64,000 nt of DNA from Dichotomicrobium thermohalophilum (GCF_003550175.1 NZ_QXDF01000001.1:644501-708500); one strand, 5' to 3'. Shown: positions 46,204 to 55,285, counted from the first letter of the stretch. Numbers and translations: made by a program. Notes: generated by a model not told the origin, from the sequence alone.

Positions 46204-48045
46204 ATGTTACGCTGGATCGAACAACGTATTTCCCCTTTTCGACGTGCCTCTATTGACCGGCCACCCGAAAATCTGGCGCGGTTTTTCTGGCATTATTGCC
46301 GCCAAATCTGGGGCACATTGCTGGCCGTCGTCGTTATCGGCCTGGTCGCCGCGCTGATCGAGGTCGCGCTGTTTACGTTCGTTGGGCAGATCGTTGATCT
46401 CGCCCGCGCCGCCGATTCGCCTGAGGCCTTCTTCGCCGAGCATGGCAGCACGCTGCTGCTGATGGCGGCGTTCGCGGTATTGCTGCGGCCGCTGACCTTC
46501 ATGGCGCATATCGCGATCATCAACCAGTCGCTCTATCCGTCCTTCACCGGTCTGGTCCGTTGGCAGTCGCACCGCTACATGCTGCGGCAAAGCCCATCCT
46601 TCTTTCAGGATGATTTTGCCGGTCGGATCGCCAACCGCGTGATGCAGACGGGAGCGGCCCTGCGTCAGGCGGTCGTTGAAGTCACGGATTCCCTGTGGTT
46701 TGTGACGATCTATGCGATCTCGGCGATGGCGGTCCTGTTCTCGGCCGATCCGTGGCTGATGGTCCCGCTGTTCATCTGGCTCGCAGCCTACGGCTACATG
46801 CTGTACTCCTTCGTGCCGAAGGTGAAGGAGCGATCGTGGATCCAGTCGGATGCACGCTCCACGCTGGCCGGCCGGGTCGTGGACAGCTACGCCAACATCA
46901 TGACGGTCAAGCTGTTCGCCCGAACCGAACGGGAGGACGACTACGCCGCCGAGGCGCTGGACGACCATACCCGCAAGTTCCGGGACCAGATGCGCCTGCT
47001 TTCCGTCATGGAGGGCATCCTGTGGACGATGAACGGCGTGATGATCGTCACGACCGTCGGGCTGGCGTTGTGGCTGTGGAGCCAGCAGCTCGTCACGCTC
47101 GGCGCGATCGCCGTCGCGGCGGGTCTCGTCATCCAGATCAACAACATGTCCGGCTGGACGATGTCCGTCGTCACCAACGTTTTCGAGAATATCGGACAGG
47201 TGCAGGAGGGCATCCAGTCGATCTCCAAGCCGCTGCGGCTCGTCGACACGGAGGACGCCCGTCCGCTCAAGGTCACGCGTGGCGAAATCCGCTATGAGAA
47301 CGCCACCTTCCACTATGGCAAGGAAGGCGGCCTGATCCAGGATCTTAGTCTGACCATCCAGCCGGGCGAGAAGGTGGGGCTGGTCGGGCGCTCAGGCGCT
47401 GGCAAGTCGACATTGGTGAACCTGCTCCTGCGCTTCCATGACCTGGAAGGCGGGCGCATCCTCGTGGACGGGCAGGACATCGCGCATGTCACGCAGGAAA
47501 GCCTGCGCCACCAGATCGGTATGGTTACACAGGACACGTCGCTGCTACACCGCTCGGTGATGGACAACATCCGTTACGGCCGGCCGGATGCAAGCGATCA
47601 GGAAGTCTTCGAGGCAGCGCGCCGCGCGCACGCGCATCACTTTATCCCCGACCTTCAGGACTGGAAGGGCCGCCGCGGCTATGACGCTCATGTCGGCGAG
47701 CGAGGCGTGAAGCTTTCCGGCGGGCAGCGCCAGCGTATCGCCATCGCACGCGTGTTGCTGAAGGATGCGCCAATCCTGGTGCTGGACGAGGCCACCTCCG
47801 CGCTCGACAGCGAGGCCGAAGCGGCCATTCAGGAACAGCTCTACAATCTGATGCAGGGCAAGACGGTCATCGCCATTGCGCACCGGCTCTCGACGATCGC
47901 GATGCTGGACCGGCTCGTGGTGATGGACCAGGGCCAGATCGTCGAGCAGGGCACGCATGATGAGCTGATCCGCACGGGCGGCATCTACGCCCAGCTCTGG
48001 TCGCGACAGTCCGGCGGCTTCCTGTTCGAGGGGAAGGTTGCGTAG
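46204..48045 (+). CDS. ABC exporter, fused membrane and ATPase domains
   Basis: 613 residues. Six membrane helices (about 35-320), then a complete ATPase: Walker A GRSGAGKSTLVNLLLRF, Q-loop VTQDTSLLHRSV, signature LSGGQRQRIAIARVLL, Walker B ILVLDEATSALD, H-loop IAHRLST. Single half-transporter gene, so a homodimer is likely. The membrane part (FFWHYCRQIWGTLLAVVV, LARAADSPEAFF) is of the common uncharacterised alphaproteobacterial ABC type; substrate unknown. The 216 bp upstream show no other gene. Confidence 0.93.
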   Translation: MLRWIEQRISPFRRASIDRPPENLARFFWHYCRQIWGTLLAVVVIGLVAALIEVALFTFVGQIVDLARAADSPEAFFAEHGSTLLLMAAFAVLLRPLTFMAHIAIINQSLYPSFTGLVRWQSHRYMLRQSPSFFQDDFAGRIANRVMQTGAALRQAVVEVTDSLWFVTIYAISAMAVLFSADPWLMVPLFIWLAAYGYMLYSFVPKVKERSWIQSDARSTLAGRVVDSYANIMTVKLFARTEREDDYAAEALDDHTRKFRDQMRLLSVMEGILWTMNGVMIVTTVGLALWLWSQQLVTLGAIAVAAGLVIQINNMSGWTMSVVTNVFENIGQVQEGIQSISKPLRLVDTEDARPLKVTRGEIRYENATFHYGKEGGLIQDLSLTIQPGEKVGLVGRSGAGKSTLVNLLLRFHDLEGGRILVDGQDIAHVTQESLRHQIGMVTQDTSLLHRSVMDNIRYGRPDASDQEVFEAARRAHAHHFIPDLQDWKGRRGYDAHVGERGVKLSGGQRQRIAIARVLLKDAPILVLDEATSALDSEAEAAIQEQLYNLMQGKTVIAIAHRLSTIAMLDRLVVMDQGQIVEQGTHDELIRTGGIYAQLWSRQSGGFLFEGKVA

Positions 48046-48051
48046 AGTGCG

Positions 48052-48081
48052 TTCCGAAAAGCGGGAGCCGGTTTTTCGGAA
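48052..48081. repeat. Intergenic inverted repeat, terminator-like
   Basis: TTCCGAAAA and TTTTCGGAA, 9-bp perfect arms around a 12-base centre GCGGGAGCCGGT. Very similar elements (fully palindromic CGAAAA...CCGGTTTTCGG type) are common between genes in many alphaproteobacteria. Here it lies just after the ABC exporter stop and before the convergent DUF2842 gene, and the T5 in the right arm may help termination on the plus strand. Confidence 0.6.
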
Positions 48082-48114
48082 ACATCTTGCGTGGAATGCA
48101 TTTCAGGCGCGCGG

Positions 48115-48348
48115 CTAGCCGCCGGGCGCCTTTTCGCTGTGCTGCGCGTGGCGTGGGCGCATCCACCAGATGATCGCCGCGCAGACGGCAAACCAGATCG
48201 CCGCGACGACGAAGTAGAAGGCGAGTTGCAGGCCGAGCGAGGTACCCGGCAGGCGCATGATGGCCACCGTGATCGCGAACCACAGGTAGAACACCGTGAA
48301 CACGACCATTCCCATCACGCCGATGAATTTGCGAGTGCGATCCGACAT
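48115..48348 (-). CDS. DUF2842 small membrane protein
   Basis: 77 residues from ATG 48348; the frame extends to 48366. Basic N-terminus (SDRTRKFIG), two membrane helices (about 8-30 and 40-62) joined by MRLPGTSLGLQ, and a short tail with WWMRPRH. Matches the alphaproteobacterial DUF2842 family, which has no known function but often lies next to cytochrome oxidase assembly or ribosomal genes. Here heme A synthase is divergent 128 bp away. Confidence 0.82.
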   Translation of the reverse strand: MSDRTRKFIGVMGMVVFTVFYLWFAITVAIMRLPGTSLGLQLAFYFVVAAIWFAVCAAIIWWMRPRHAQHSEKAPGG

Positions 48349-48476
48349 GGCGCGCACCATACTCAAACGCCCGACCGCGCGCCAACGGAAAAACGCTGCC
48401 CACCCCGCGACACTGCGCGCGCTTGCCGGTATGTCCGTGACAGACTAAATCGCGGAAAAGATTTCGGAGACAGGAC

Positions 48477-49532
48477 ATGACCGACGCGGTCGCGCTCAAC
48501 GGGTCACGCGCCAAACCCGCAAATGCGGACATCGCCATCCGTATCTGGCTGGGCTGCGTCATCGCGCTCATCTTCGCGATGGTCGTGGTGGGAGGTGCGA
48601 CGCGGCTGACCGGCTCGGGCCTGTCGATCACTGAATGGAAGCCGATCCTCGGGGCGATCCCGCCGCTCTCGGCAGCGGACTGGCAGGAGGCGTTCGACAA
48701 ATACCGCCAGATCCCTCAGTACCAGCTCGTCAACAAGGGCATGAGCCTCGAGGAGTTCAAATTCATCTTCTGGTGGGAGTGGGCGCACCGCTTCCTTGGC
48801 CGGTTCATCGGCGTCGCCTTCGCCTTGCCGTTTCTTGTGTTCGCCTTTGCCGGCACCATCCGCCGCGATCTCGCGCCGAGCCTGATCGTGCTGTTCGCGC
48901 TGGGCGCGCTACAGGGCTTCATGGGCTGGTACATGGTGCAGAGCGGGCTGGTCGACCGCGTGTCGGTAAGCCAGTACCGGCTGGCAGCGCATCTGGGGCT
49001 GGCGGCGATCATTTACGCGGCGATGATATGGGTGGCGCTTGGGGTCGGCCAGCCGGCGCGGACGATCAAGCGAAGCTGGGCGTGGCTGTCAGCCGCCGGA
49101 CTGGTGGTGTTCTCATTCATCCAGATCGTGCTGGGCGCATTCGTGGCGGGCATGAAAGCCGGGTTCGCCTACAACACCTGGCCGCTTATGGACGGCGAGT
49201 TCGTCCCTGATGGGCTATTTGTCATGCAGCCCTGGCATCTCAATCTTTTCGAGAATGCGCTGACCGTGCAGTTCAACCACCGCATGGCGGCCTACATGCT
49301 GTTCGGCTGGGCGATCCTCCATGCCATTGCGATGATGCGCACGGAGCGGGCGGGTCGGCTATCCGCGGTGTTTTTGGCTGGCGCGGTGACGCTGCAAGCG
49401 GTGCTCGGCATCTGGACGCTGGTGGCGCAAGTGCCGCTCAGCCTCGGTCTGGTGCATCAGGCTGGCGCCTTCATCGTGCTTGCGATCGCTGTATATCACT
49501 TGCACCGGCTGTCGCGCGGATTGAAGGGCTGA
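48477..49532 (+). CDS. ctaA: Heme A synthase (COX15/CtaA)
   Basis: 351 residues, eight membrane helices. Oxidises heme O to heme A for cytochrome oxidase. Visible: GGATRLTGSGLSITEWKP, WWEWAHRFLGRFIG (heme-ligand histidine), LGALQGFMGWYMVQSGL, YRLAAHLGLA, LGAFVAGMKAGFAYNTWPLM, FNHRMAAYMLF and LVHQAGAFIV, all of the proteobacterial COX15 type without the cysteine pair of the Bacillus type. Complete; the stop codon is in a hairpin loop. Confidence 0.97.
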   Translation: MTDAVALNGSRAKPANADIAIRIWLGCVIALIFAMVVVGGATRLTGSGLSITEWKPILGAIPPLSAADWQEAFDKYRQIPQYQLVNKGMSLEEFKFIFWWEWAHRFLGRFIGVAFALPFLVFAFAGTIRRDLAPSLIVLFALGALQGFMGWYMVQSGLVDRVSVSQYRLAAHLGLAAIIYAAMIWVALGVGQPARTIKRSWAWLSAAGLVVFSFIQIVLGAFVAGMKAGFAYNTWPLMDGEFVPDGLFVMQPWHLNLFENALTVQFNHRMAAYMLFGWAILHAIAMMRTERAGRLSAVFLAGAVTLQAVLGIWTLVAQVPLSLGLVHQAGAFIVLAIAVYHLHRLSRGLKG

Positions 49533-49548
49533 GCGCCGAGCCCTTCAA
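49521..49548. terminator. Strong hairpin overlapping the ctaA stop codon
   Basis: TTGAAGGGCT and AGCCCTTCAA, a perfect 10-bp stem with an 8-base loop. The left arm encodes the last ctaA residues and the stop is at the loop boundary. It sits between convergent genes, so a bidirectional terminator is likely even though the T-tracts are poor. Confidence 0.7.
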
Positions 49549-49566
49549 CCTGGCGCGAAACGTGGG

Positions 49567-49962
49567 TCAGGGCACCATTTGGCCAGCCGTTTCCAGGTAC
49601 GCTTTTCCGGCCTCGCGCACGGCCTCTTCCTGGTGAGCTTCCGAGGCACGGTGGAGTGTTTCGAGGGTCTCTTCCAGCTCCTCCATGCCTTCTTCCATGC
49701 GCTCCAGCGCCTCTTCAAGCGTGTAGGTCGCCTCGTGGATCTCCTCGACATCGGCTGGCGACAATTCGGCCTTCTCCAGCACCTTGGCGATGCGCTTGTT
49801 GTATTCCGAGAAGTTCTTCACCGCTTGTCCCAGCGTTTCTGACTTCTCAGCGCGGTAGTGTTCGTACTCCTCTTTCTCGTCTTCGCTGGCCAGAGCCGGA
49901 CCCGCAAAGGCTGCTGCCGCCATAGCGCCCGCCAGAGTCAGTACGCCAAGCCTGATGCTCAT
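49567..49962 (-). CDS. Secreted helical protein (DUF6746-like)
   Basis: 131 residues with a signal peptide ending PALAS, then an acidic, almost fully helical domain: ETLGQAVKNFSEYNKRIAKVLE (in parts), LSPADVEEIHEATYTLEEALERM, ETLHRASEAHQEEAVREAG. The pattern matches DUF6746 periplasmic proteins as I recall them. Function unknown. ATG 49962 has AAAGGGAGAAAC upstream. It is separated from the kinase gene by 130 bp. Confidence 0.75.
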   Translation of the reverse strand: MSIRLGVLTLAGAMAAAAFAGPALASEDEKEEYEHYRAEKSETLGQAVKNFSEYNKRIAKVLEKAELSPADVEEIHEATYTLEEALERMEEGMEELEETLETLHRASEAHQEEAVREAGKAYLETAGQMVP

Positions 49963-50093
49963 GTTTCTCCCTTTCGGTATTTCTTGATCACTCTTCCGTA
50001 CGTTGTGAGAATTTCAAGACTACACGCAAATCGTTTGCTGCCAAATGATGGTTATCAAACTCCGACCTTTCAGACTCAAACGCCTGAACGTGG

Positions 50094-52883
50094 CTATTGT
50101 GCCGTGGAATGCGCGGCTTCGCGCAGCTCGCGGCCAATGCGGCCAAGATGTTTCACGGTTCCGATCACCTCGTTCATGTCCAGAGGCTTGGTCATGAAGG
50201 CTTCCACCCCGCGCGCCTTGTGGTCTTCTTCGGCGCCGGCAAGCGCGCTGGCCGTCAGGGCAATGATCGGGATGCGCTGCTTCCAGTCCTTGCGCGCACG
50301 GATACGGGTGATGGCTTCGAGCCCGGTCATCACCGGCATCTGGTGGTCCATGATGACGAGGTCGAAGTCGCGCGCGTCGATTTCCTCGAGCGCTTTCTCA
50401 CCGTTGTCGGCCATGGTCACGCGGCAGCCGATCGAGGTAAGGATCTCCCGGATCAAAAGCTGGTTCACCGGGTGATCTTCGGCGACGAGGACGTCATACA
50501 TTTTCCGGCTCCTCTCCCCCGATGGCTTTTTTTTTTCGCTGGCTGACGGCGCGTAGGCTTCCTGCTCCGGGACCGTTACGGGCAGAGGCAAGTAGACCCT
50601 GAAAACCGAGCCGACGCCGACCTCGCTTTGCACGGTGATCTCGCCGTCCATCAATTCCACCAGCCCCTTCGTGATCGCCAGTCCAAGTCCCGCGCCCTCC
50701 GGCGAAGAGCTGCCTTTCCCGGAGCGAGCGAATCTGTCGAAAACGGCTGCCTTTTCCTCAGCGCGCAGGCCGGGCCCGGTATCCGCGACAGCGAAGGCGA
50801 TGCCCTCCGCCGTTTGACTGACCCTCAATGCGACCTGTCCTTCTGCGGTGAATTTGATCGCGTTGGCGATAAGGTTGATCAGGATCTGCTTGATCCGTCC
50901 TGGATCGGCGGTGATTTGCGCCCGCGGCGGGAGATCGACCGTGGCCAACAGCTCAAGGCCTTTCTCCGATGCCATCGGCTTGAGCAGGCGGATGGTCTCG
51001 TCAACAAGTTGTGCGACGACGAACGGCTGGGTTTCCAGTTTCAGGCTGCCGCTCGTAATGCGCGAGAGATCGAGCAGGTCGTTGACGAGTTCGAGCAGAT
51101 GCTCCGAGGACGACTTGACGATTTCCGCACGCTCGCGCTGTTTTTCCGTCAACTCGTCCATCAGCATGAGCTGGGCGAAGCCCATGATTCCGTTGATAGG
51201 CGTGCGAAGCTCGTGGCTGATAGTGGCGACGAACTCACTCTTGGCGCGGTTGGCGGCCTCGGCTTCGGCGTGTGCCTTCTTGAGTTCGGCTTCGTGTTGT
51301 TTGAAGGCGGTGATATCCGACCGGATGCCGATCATTTCGCCCTGCGGCGTACGCCGATCGCGGCGCAGCATCCACCGGCCATCCGTAAAGCGGACCACTG
51401 TCTCGACGACGGGCCCCGATTTGCGCAGCTCGAGCTGCCTCTGGATCCAGGCTTCGGGATCCTCGCCCTCGGTGTCGAAGTGCCCGCGCGCAACGAGCGC
51501 GCGGACGATTTCCTCGAAAGTCACGCCGGGAACAATGATGTCGGAATCGTCGCCGAGTATCTTCCTGAACGCCGTGTTGGCGCGCACCAGGCGGTCACGT
51601 TCGTCATAGACGACAAAGCCTTCCGAGATGCTCTCGATGGCTGAGGACAGGCGCGCTTCGGCCCGCTCCGCCTCCCGCTTGGCTTCGCGCAGGCGCTCTT
51701 CCTGCTGTTTCAGTTCCGTGACATCGGTAATCACGCCGATCATTTCGCCCGCGGGCGTGCGCCGGGCGCGGTGCATCATCCAGCGCCCGTCAACGAACTG
51801 GACGATCGCTTCGCCATTCGTTTCCGTGTTGCGCTTTTCGATCTGATGGCGCATCCAGGTTTCAGGGTCTTCGCCTTCCGTATCGAGATGTCCGCCGAGG
51901 ACCGCTGCGTGGACCAGCTCTTCATAGGTCACACCGGGGACGAGCTTGTCCGAAAGGAAGGGCAACTGCTCGCGCAGGGCGGTGTTGCACATGACAAGCC
52001 GGTTGCTGGAGTCGTAGATGATGAAGCCGGTCGACGCCGCCTCGATAGCGGAAGCCAGCCGGCCCTCCTTCACCTCGGCGGCCCATGCGGCCTCCTCCAG
52101 ACGCGTTTCCCTCCGCTTTCTGGAGCCGATATCCCGAAGACTCGCGACATATTTGGCAGGTCGGCCTTTGTCCTTGTGTATCGGGGTGAGGGTGATCTCC
52201 GTCCAGTTGCCTTCGCCGCTACGGCTGTAGCTGAACATGTCGCACCGCGCGGCGCGGCCGTCCCGGATAGCGGCATCCAGCCGCTTGATTGTGGCTGTGT
52301 CAGTCTCCGGTCCCTGCAGCATGTCCCAGAGCTTGCGGCCCATGAAGTCTTCCGGCTCATAGCCCGTTATCTTCCCGAGCGCGCTGTTGACCCAGAGTGT
52401 CCAGCCCTCGGCGTCGGCAATTATCACGCCATCGGCACTGTACTCGGCGGCGAGGGCCAGCAGTTCGCTGTGCCGGCACCGCATCTCCAGCTCGACCTGG
52501 GCCTTGGCGACCTCGGCTTCCCGCGCGGTCGGGTCGCTCATATCGCGGATGAAGGCGATGGTGCGGTGTTCCGGCCCTGTCCCGTCGCCCGCCAGCCAGA
52601 TGTTGATGGGAAAACGGATGCCGTCACTTCGCCGGGCCAGGAAACTGCGCCAATTGTTCATCTCGATGGGGCCTTGCAGAGCCTTGTGCACAGCCCGACG
52701 CAGGAGGACGTCGCGTCGCCGGTCCCCACCCGGCAACAGAATATCGACGTGCTGACCGATCAGTGTGTCGCCGGGCCAGCCGAACATGCGTCGGGCCGCG
52801 TCATTGATCGCCGTGATGCGACCCTGCCGGTCGACAACCAGAACGCCGTCCGGACACGCATTGGCGATCTGCTCATCGAACAT
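50094..52883 (-). CDS. Hybrid sensor histidine kinase with four PAS domains and a receiver
   Basis: 929 residues from ATG 52883 (TTG 52913 extends the frame). No membrane segment, so a cytoplasmic sensor. PAS1 about 1-115, PAS2 140-255, PAS3 275-390, PAS4 405-520; PAS3 and PAS4 are near-duplicates (HFDTEGEDPEAWIQRQ, DGRWMLRRDRRTP). HisKA has SHELRTPINGIMGF with H557. HATPase keeps NLIANAIKF, ADTGPGL and GAGLGLAI. The receiver (795-915) has D846 in VIMDHQMP. Between ATPase and receiver the gene has ten consecutive A, and the receiver begins with its own ATG (50501) behind GGAGAGGAG, so separate receiver production is possible. Ligand unknown. Confidence 0.93.
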   Translation of the reverse strand: MFDEQIANACPDGVLVVDRQGRITAINDAARRMFGWPGDTLIGQHVDILLPGGDRRRDVLLRRAVHKALQGPIEMNNWRSFLARRSDGIRFPINIWLAGDGTGPEHRTIAFIRDMSDPTAREAEVAKAQVELEMRCRHSELLALAAEYSADGVIIADAEGWTLWVNSALGKITGYEPEDFMGRKLWDMLQGPETDTATIKRLDAAIRDGRAARCDMFSYSRSGEGNWTEITLTPIHKDKGRPAKYVASLRDIGSRKRRETRLEEAAWAAEVKEGRLASAIEAASTGFIIYDSSNRLVMCNTALREQLPFLSDKLVPGVTYEELVHAAVLGGHLDTEGEDPETWMRHQIEKRNTETNGEAIVQFVDGRWMMHRARRTPAGEMIGVITDVTELKQQEERLREAKREAERAEARLSSAIESISEGFVVYDERDRLVRANTAFRKILGDDSDIIVPGVTFEEIVRALVARGHFDTEGEDPEAWIQRQLELRKSGPVVETVVRFTDGRWMLRRDRRTPQGEMIGIRSDITAFKQHEAELKKAHAEAEAANRAKSEFVATISHELRTPINGIMGFAQLMLMDELTEKQRERAEIVKSSSEHLLELVNDLLDLSRITSGSLKLETQPFVVAQLVDETIRLLKPMASEKGLELLATVDLPPRAQITADPGRIKQILINLIANAIKFTAEGQVALRVSQTAEGIAFAVADTGPGLRAEEKAAVFDRFARSGKGSSSPEGAGLGLAITKGLVELMDGEITVQSEVGVGSVFRVYLPLPVTVPEQEAYAPSASEKKKPSGERSRKMYDVLVAEDHPVNQLLIREILTSIGCRVTMADNGEKALEEIDARDFDLVIMDHQMPVMTGLEAITRIRARKDWKQRIPIIALTASALAGAEEDHKARGVEAFMTKPLDMNEVIGTVKHLGRIGRELREAAHSTAQ
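50501..50536 (-). promoter_or_regulatory. A10 tract plus internal ribosome site and ATG before the receiver domain
   Basis: On the minus strand ten A then G at 50536-50526 (GAA AAA AAA AAG), which contains the A-AAA-AAG slippery heptamer known from E. coli dnaX. Sixteen bases further comes GGAGAGGAG, then GGAAA and ATG at 50501, the first residue of the receiver. A shift into the -1 frame reaches TGA one base after that ATG, giving the layout GTATGA that favours re-initiation. Confidence 0.5.
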
Positions 52884-53046
52884 GGCCTGCTCACGCCTGC
52901 ATTTTTCCCGCAAGAAAAAGTAAAAAACACCGATGATAACATTTCGTGTTTCAGATCGTTAAAAATATGCGAGAAAGCGGTCGAATACCAAAAGACGGCG
53001 CATGAATCCGCCGCGCGCCGTCGGCAGTTTTGCTTGGAAGATTGCG

Positions 53047-54072
53047 CTATCGGCTCGCGGTGCCCACGCATTTCAGGGTGTCGTCATCATCCGGGCACTG
53101 CTGGACGATCGCCGTTTCAGGATGAAACGCGTGTGCAACAAAAGCGAACGTGACGTCATAAGGAACGTCCTCGGCGCCGTCCGCCGTTTCACGCTCGACT
53201 GCGACCGTTCCGACATCCCGGCCGCCCGCAACGCTGTTGTCATCGAGCGCTGAGGCCTGACCGGGCGCCCAGGTCAGCGTTACGTCGCCGGCCTGGATGC
53301 GCTCGTGCGTGCGCAACAGGTTGAGCGAGAGGATGGTTGGCTGGTCCGTTCTTACCATGACCACCCGGACCATCGGGTTGATGTCCTCCGGGAGGTCACC
53401 GCGGAACAGGAACGGCCGCGCGCTGGAATCGTAACCGGCGTAGGGATTGCGGCCATAGTTGCGGAAGTTCGGATTGTTTGGGACGAGGATTTTCCCGTCC
53501 GGGTGGCGCTCGCGGAACTGGGCGAGCGCCTCCAGCCGCGCGGGCAGGATTTCGAGCTGCGTACCGGTCATTTCGCCGACGATTGCCTTGCCGGTGAACT
53601 GCTGCCACCAGCTTTCGGTCAGCCGGTCATACATCACGAGATCAGAGTTGCGCAGCTTTCCGGTGGTGCCGAACGTCGTCGTCTCACCCTTGACAGCGCG
53701 CTTGAACACCACCGCCGAATTGCAGAGCGGGCAGTAGGTGACCGCGACAGGCTCACCCCCGACCGTATCATTGACGATCTCGTGCCAGATGAGAATGCGC
53801 AGCGGGTAGGCGCGCGCGTCGCCATTGATCTCCAGGCCGATGACCGGCTCGTTCGCCGCGACCTCGGTCTCGTCAGCGACCGGCTGGAACTTCGGCTCAT
53901 CGATGGAGGGGATGCCGTCCTTCGGCGGCCCGCCCGACATGATCTCGTTCCATTCAATCGCGCGCTTCGAAAAGTTGGTGTCCGCCCAGCCCTGGCGCTT
54001 CCATGCGCTCGGGTTGGCGGTGGCGGTCGTGGCCGTGACGACGGCAATCAGGAAGGCGGTGACGGCGCGCAT
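53047..54072 (-). CDS. DUF3179 domain protein, secreted
   Basis: 341 residues from ATG 54072 (the frame runs to 54132). Signal peptide ends near ATANP. DUF3179 signature: IPSIDEPKF, PVIGLEINGDARAYPLRIL, HEIVNDTVGGEPVAVTYCPLCNSAVVF with a CPLC pair, FGTTGKLRNSDLVMYDR, ESWWQQFTGKAIVG and YGRNPYAGYD. The CxxC may bind metal or be redox active. Function of the family is unknown. It is 16 bp downstream of a TlpA-like thiol-disulfide protein on the same strand, which suggests that the CPLC cysteines are reduced or loaded by it. Confidence 0.88.
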   Translation of the reverse strand: MRAVTAFLIAVVTATTATANPSAWKRQGWADTNFSKRAIEWNEIMSGGPPKDGIPSIDEPKFQPVADETEVAANEPVIGLEINGDARAYPLRILIWHEIVNDTVGGEPVAVTYCPLCNSAVVFKRAVKGETTTFGTTGKLRNSDLVMYDRLTESWWQQFTGKAIVGEMTGTQLEILPARLEALAQFRERHPDGKILVPNNPNFRNYGRNPYAGYDSSARPFLFRGDLPEDINPMVRVVMVRTDQPTILSLNLLRTHERIQAGDVTLTWAPGQASALDDNSVAGGRDVGTVAVERETADGAEDVPYDVTFAFVAHAFHPETAIVQQCPDDDDTLKCVGTASR

Positions 54073-54088
54073 GGTCGGCTCCTTAACG

Positions 54089-54688
54089 TTACGATTGCGC
54101 GAGATAATAATCGAGCAGCGCGCGGGCCTCATTTGACCGCCAGTCCACCGCGCCCTGGATATAGCCCCTCACTGCGCCATTCTTGCCGATCACGTAAGTC
54201 GTGGGCATTCCGTAGAGCGAAAAAGGGGCGCTGACGCCTGCCGGCGGGTTGATCGCGCCGACGCGCTGGTCCGGGTCGGTGTAGACTTCAAGCGTCTCGA
54301 TGCCGTGGCGCTGATAAAAGGGGATCACCTTTCTGCGCCCGGCTTCATCCAGCGAGATCGCAATCACGTTGAACGGCTGGTCGGCCATGTCGCGTGCGAG
54401 CTGGTCGAGCCATGGCATCTCCTGGACGCAGGGGGCGCACCATGTGGCCCAGAAGTTGAGCAGCACCACCCTGCCACGGAAGTCTTCAAGCGTGACGGCC
54501 TCGCCCAGGCCGTTCTCGAAGGGCACTGGCGCAGGGACTTCCGGCGGCTGCACGACGGTGAACTGGCCGCTGTGCCCGACAAGCGCCGGCGGATCGTTCT
54601 CCGCCGCGGCGAGCAAGGTCGGGGCGAGCAGCGATGCGCTCAGCAGGGCGGCGGCAAGCCAGAGGGCATGGCGATAGGGTGCGGGCAT
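54089..54688 (-). CDS. TlpA-like periplasmic thiol-disulfide protein
   Basis: 199 residues: signal peptide ending LLAAA, then a thioredoxin-like domain with VVLLNFWATWCAPCVQEMPWL (WCAPC active site, in parts), FNVIAISLDEAG and the cis-proline loop YGMPTTYVIGKNG. TlpA/ResA-type reductases supply electrons to periplasmic proteins such as those for cytochrome maturation or copper delivery. The adjacent DUF3179 gene with a CPLC motif is a possible client; this is inference. Confidence 0.92.
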   Translation of the reverse strand: MPAPYRHALWLAAALLSASLLAPTLLAAAENDPPALVGHSGQFTVVQPPEVPAPVPFENGLGEAVTLEDFRGRVVLLNFWATWCAPCVQEMPWLDQLARDMADQPFNVIAISLDEAGRRKVIPFYQRHGIETLEVYTDPDQRVGAINPPAGVSAPFSLYGMPTTYVIGKNGAVRGYIQGAVDWRSNEARALLDYYLAQS

Positions 54689-54777
54689 CCGGGTCTCCCA
54701 ATTCGTCTCGGGAGAATTCTCCGCGCGCCAACCGCTCCGGGCAAATCAGCTTGTGGTGAGATTCGCGTGAACAGGCC

Positions 54778-55239
54778 TCAGAAAATGCCGGCCTCCAGCC
54801 CGGCGGCCATCGCCTGGCCCAGTTCCTCGCACTGCTCCAGGAACGTGTCGTTCCACTGTCCGCGGCAGATCAGCGGCTCCTGCACCGCGCGCCAGCGCAA
54901 GCCTGTGGTGATGCTCTCCACCGCGCGGCGCGTGCCGGTGCCGTCTTGTCCGGCCCGGATATAGAGCGCGTAGGCCAGCCCCTGTGTCTCTTCCAGGCAG
55001 GGGTAATAGCAGCGGTCGAAGAAGTCCTTCAGCGCGCCGCTCATGTAACCGAGATTTTCGGTGGTGCCCAGGATGAGTGCGCCGGCGGCCTTCACATCAT
55101 CCGGGCCGGTGTCGAACGGGCTGAGGGCGAGCGCGTCCACGCCCGAGATATCCTCGCTGGTCGCGCCGCGCATGACGGCGTCGAGCATGCGCTTGGTGTT
55201 GGGCGAGGGGGCGTGCGCGACGATCAAAAGGCGTTTCAT
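54778..55239 (-). CDS. Flavodoxin-like protein (NAD(P)H-dependent FMN reductase superfamily)
   Basis: 153 residues from ATG 55239; the frame is open to 55344 but LLIVAHAPSPNTKRMLDAVM is the natural beginning. The fold marks are the phosphate-binding APSPNTK, the acidic SPFDTGPDDVKAAGALILGT and TENLGYMSGALKDFFDR, as in flavodoxin and NADPH:FMN reductases. Such proteins carry FMN and act on quinones, azo compounds or as electron carriers. It lies 46 bp downstream of the DoxX gene, same strand, and may be the last gene of the bufferin operon. Confidence 0.85.
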   Translation of the reverse strand: MKRLLIVAHAPSPNTKRMLDAVMRGATSEDISGVDALALSPFDTGPDDVKAAGALILGTTENLGYMSGALKDFFDRCYYPCLEETQGLAYALYIRAGQDGTGTRRAVESITTGLRWRAVQEPLICRGQWNDTFLEQCEELGQAMAAGLEAGIF

Positions 55240-55285
55240 GCCATGAGCTTGCACGCCCGCCGGCACCGTTTCAAGGCTTCCGCGG

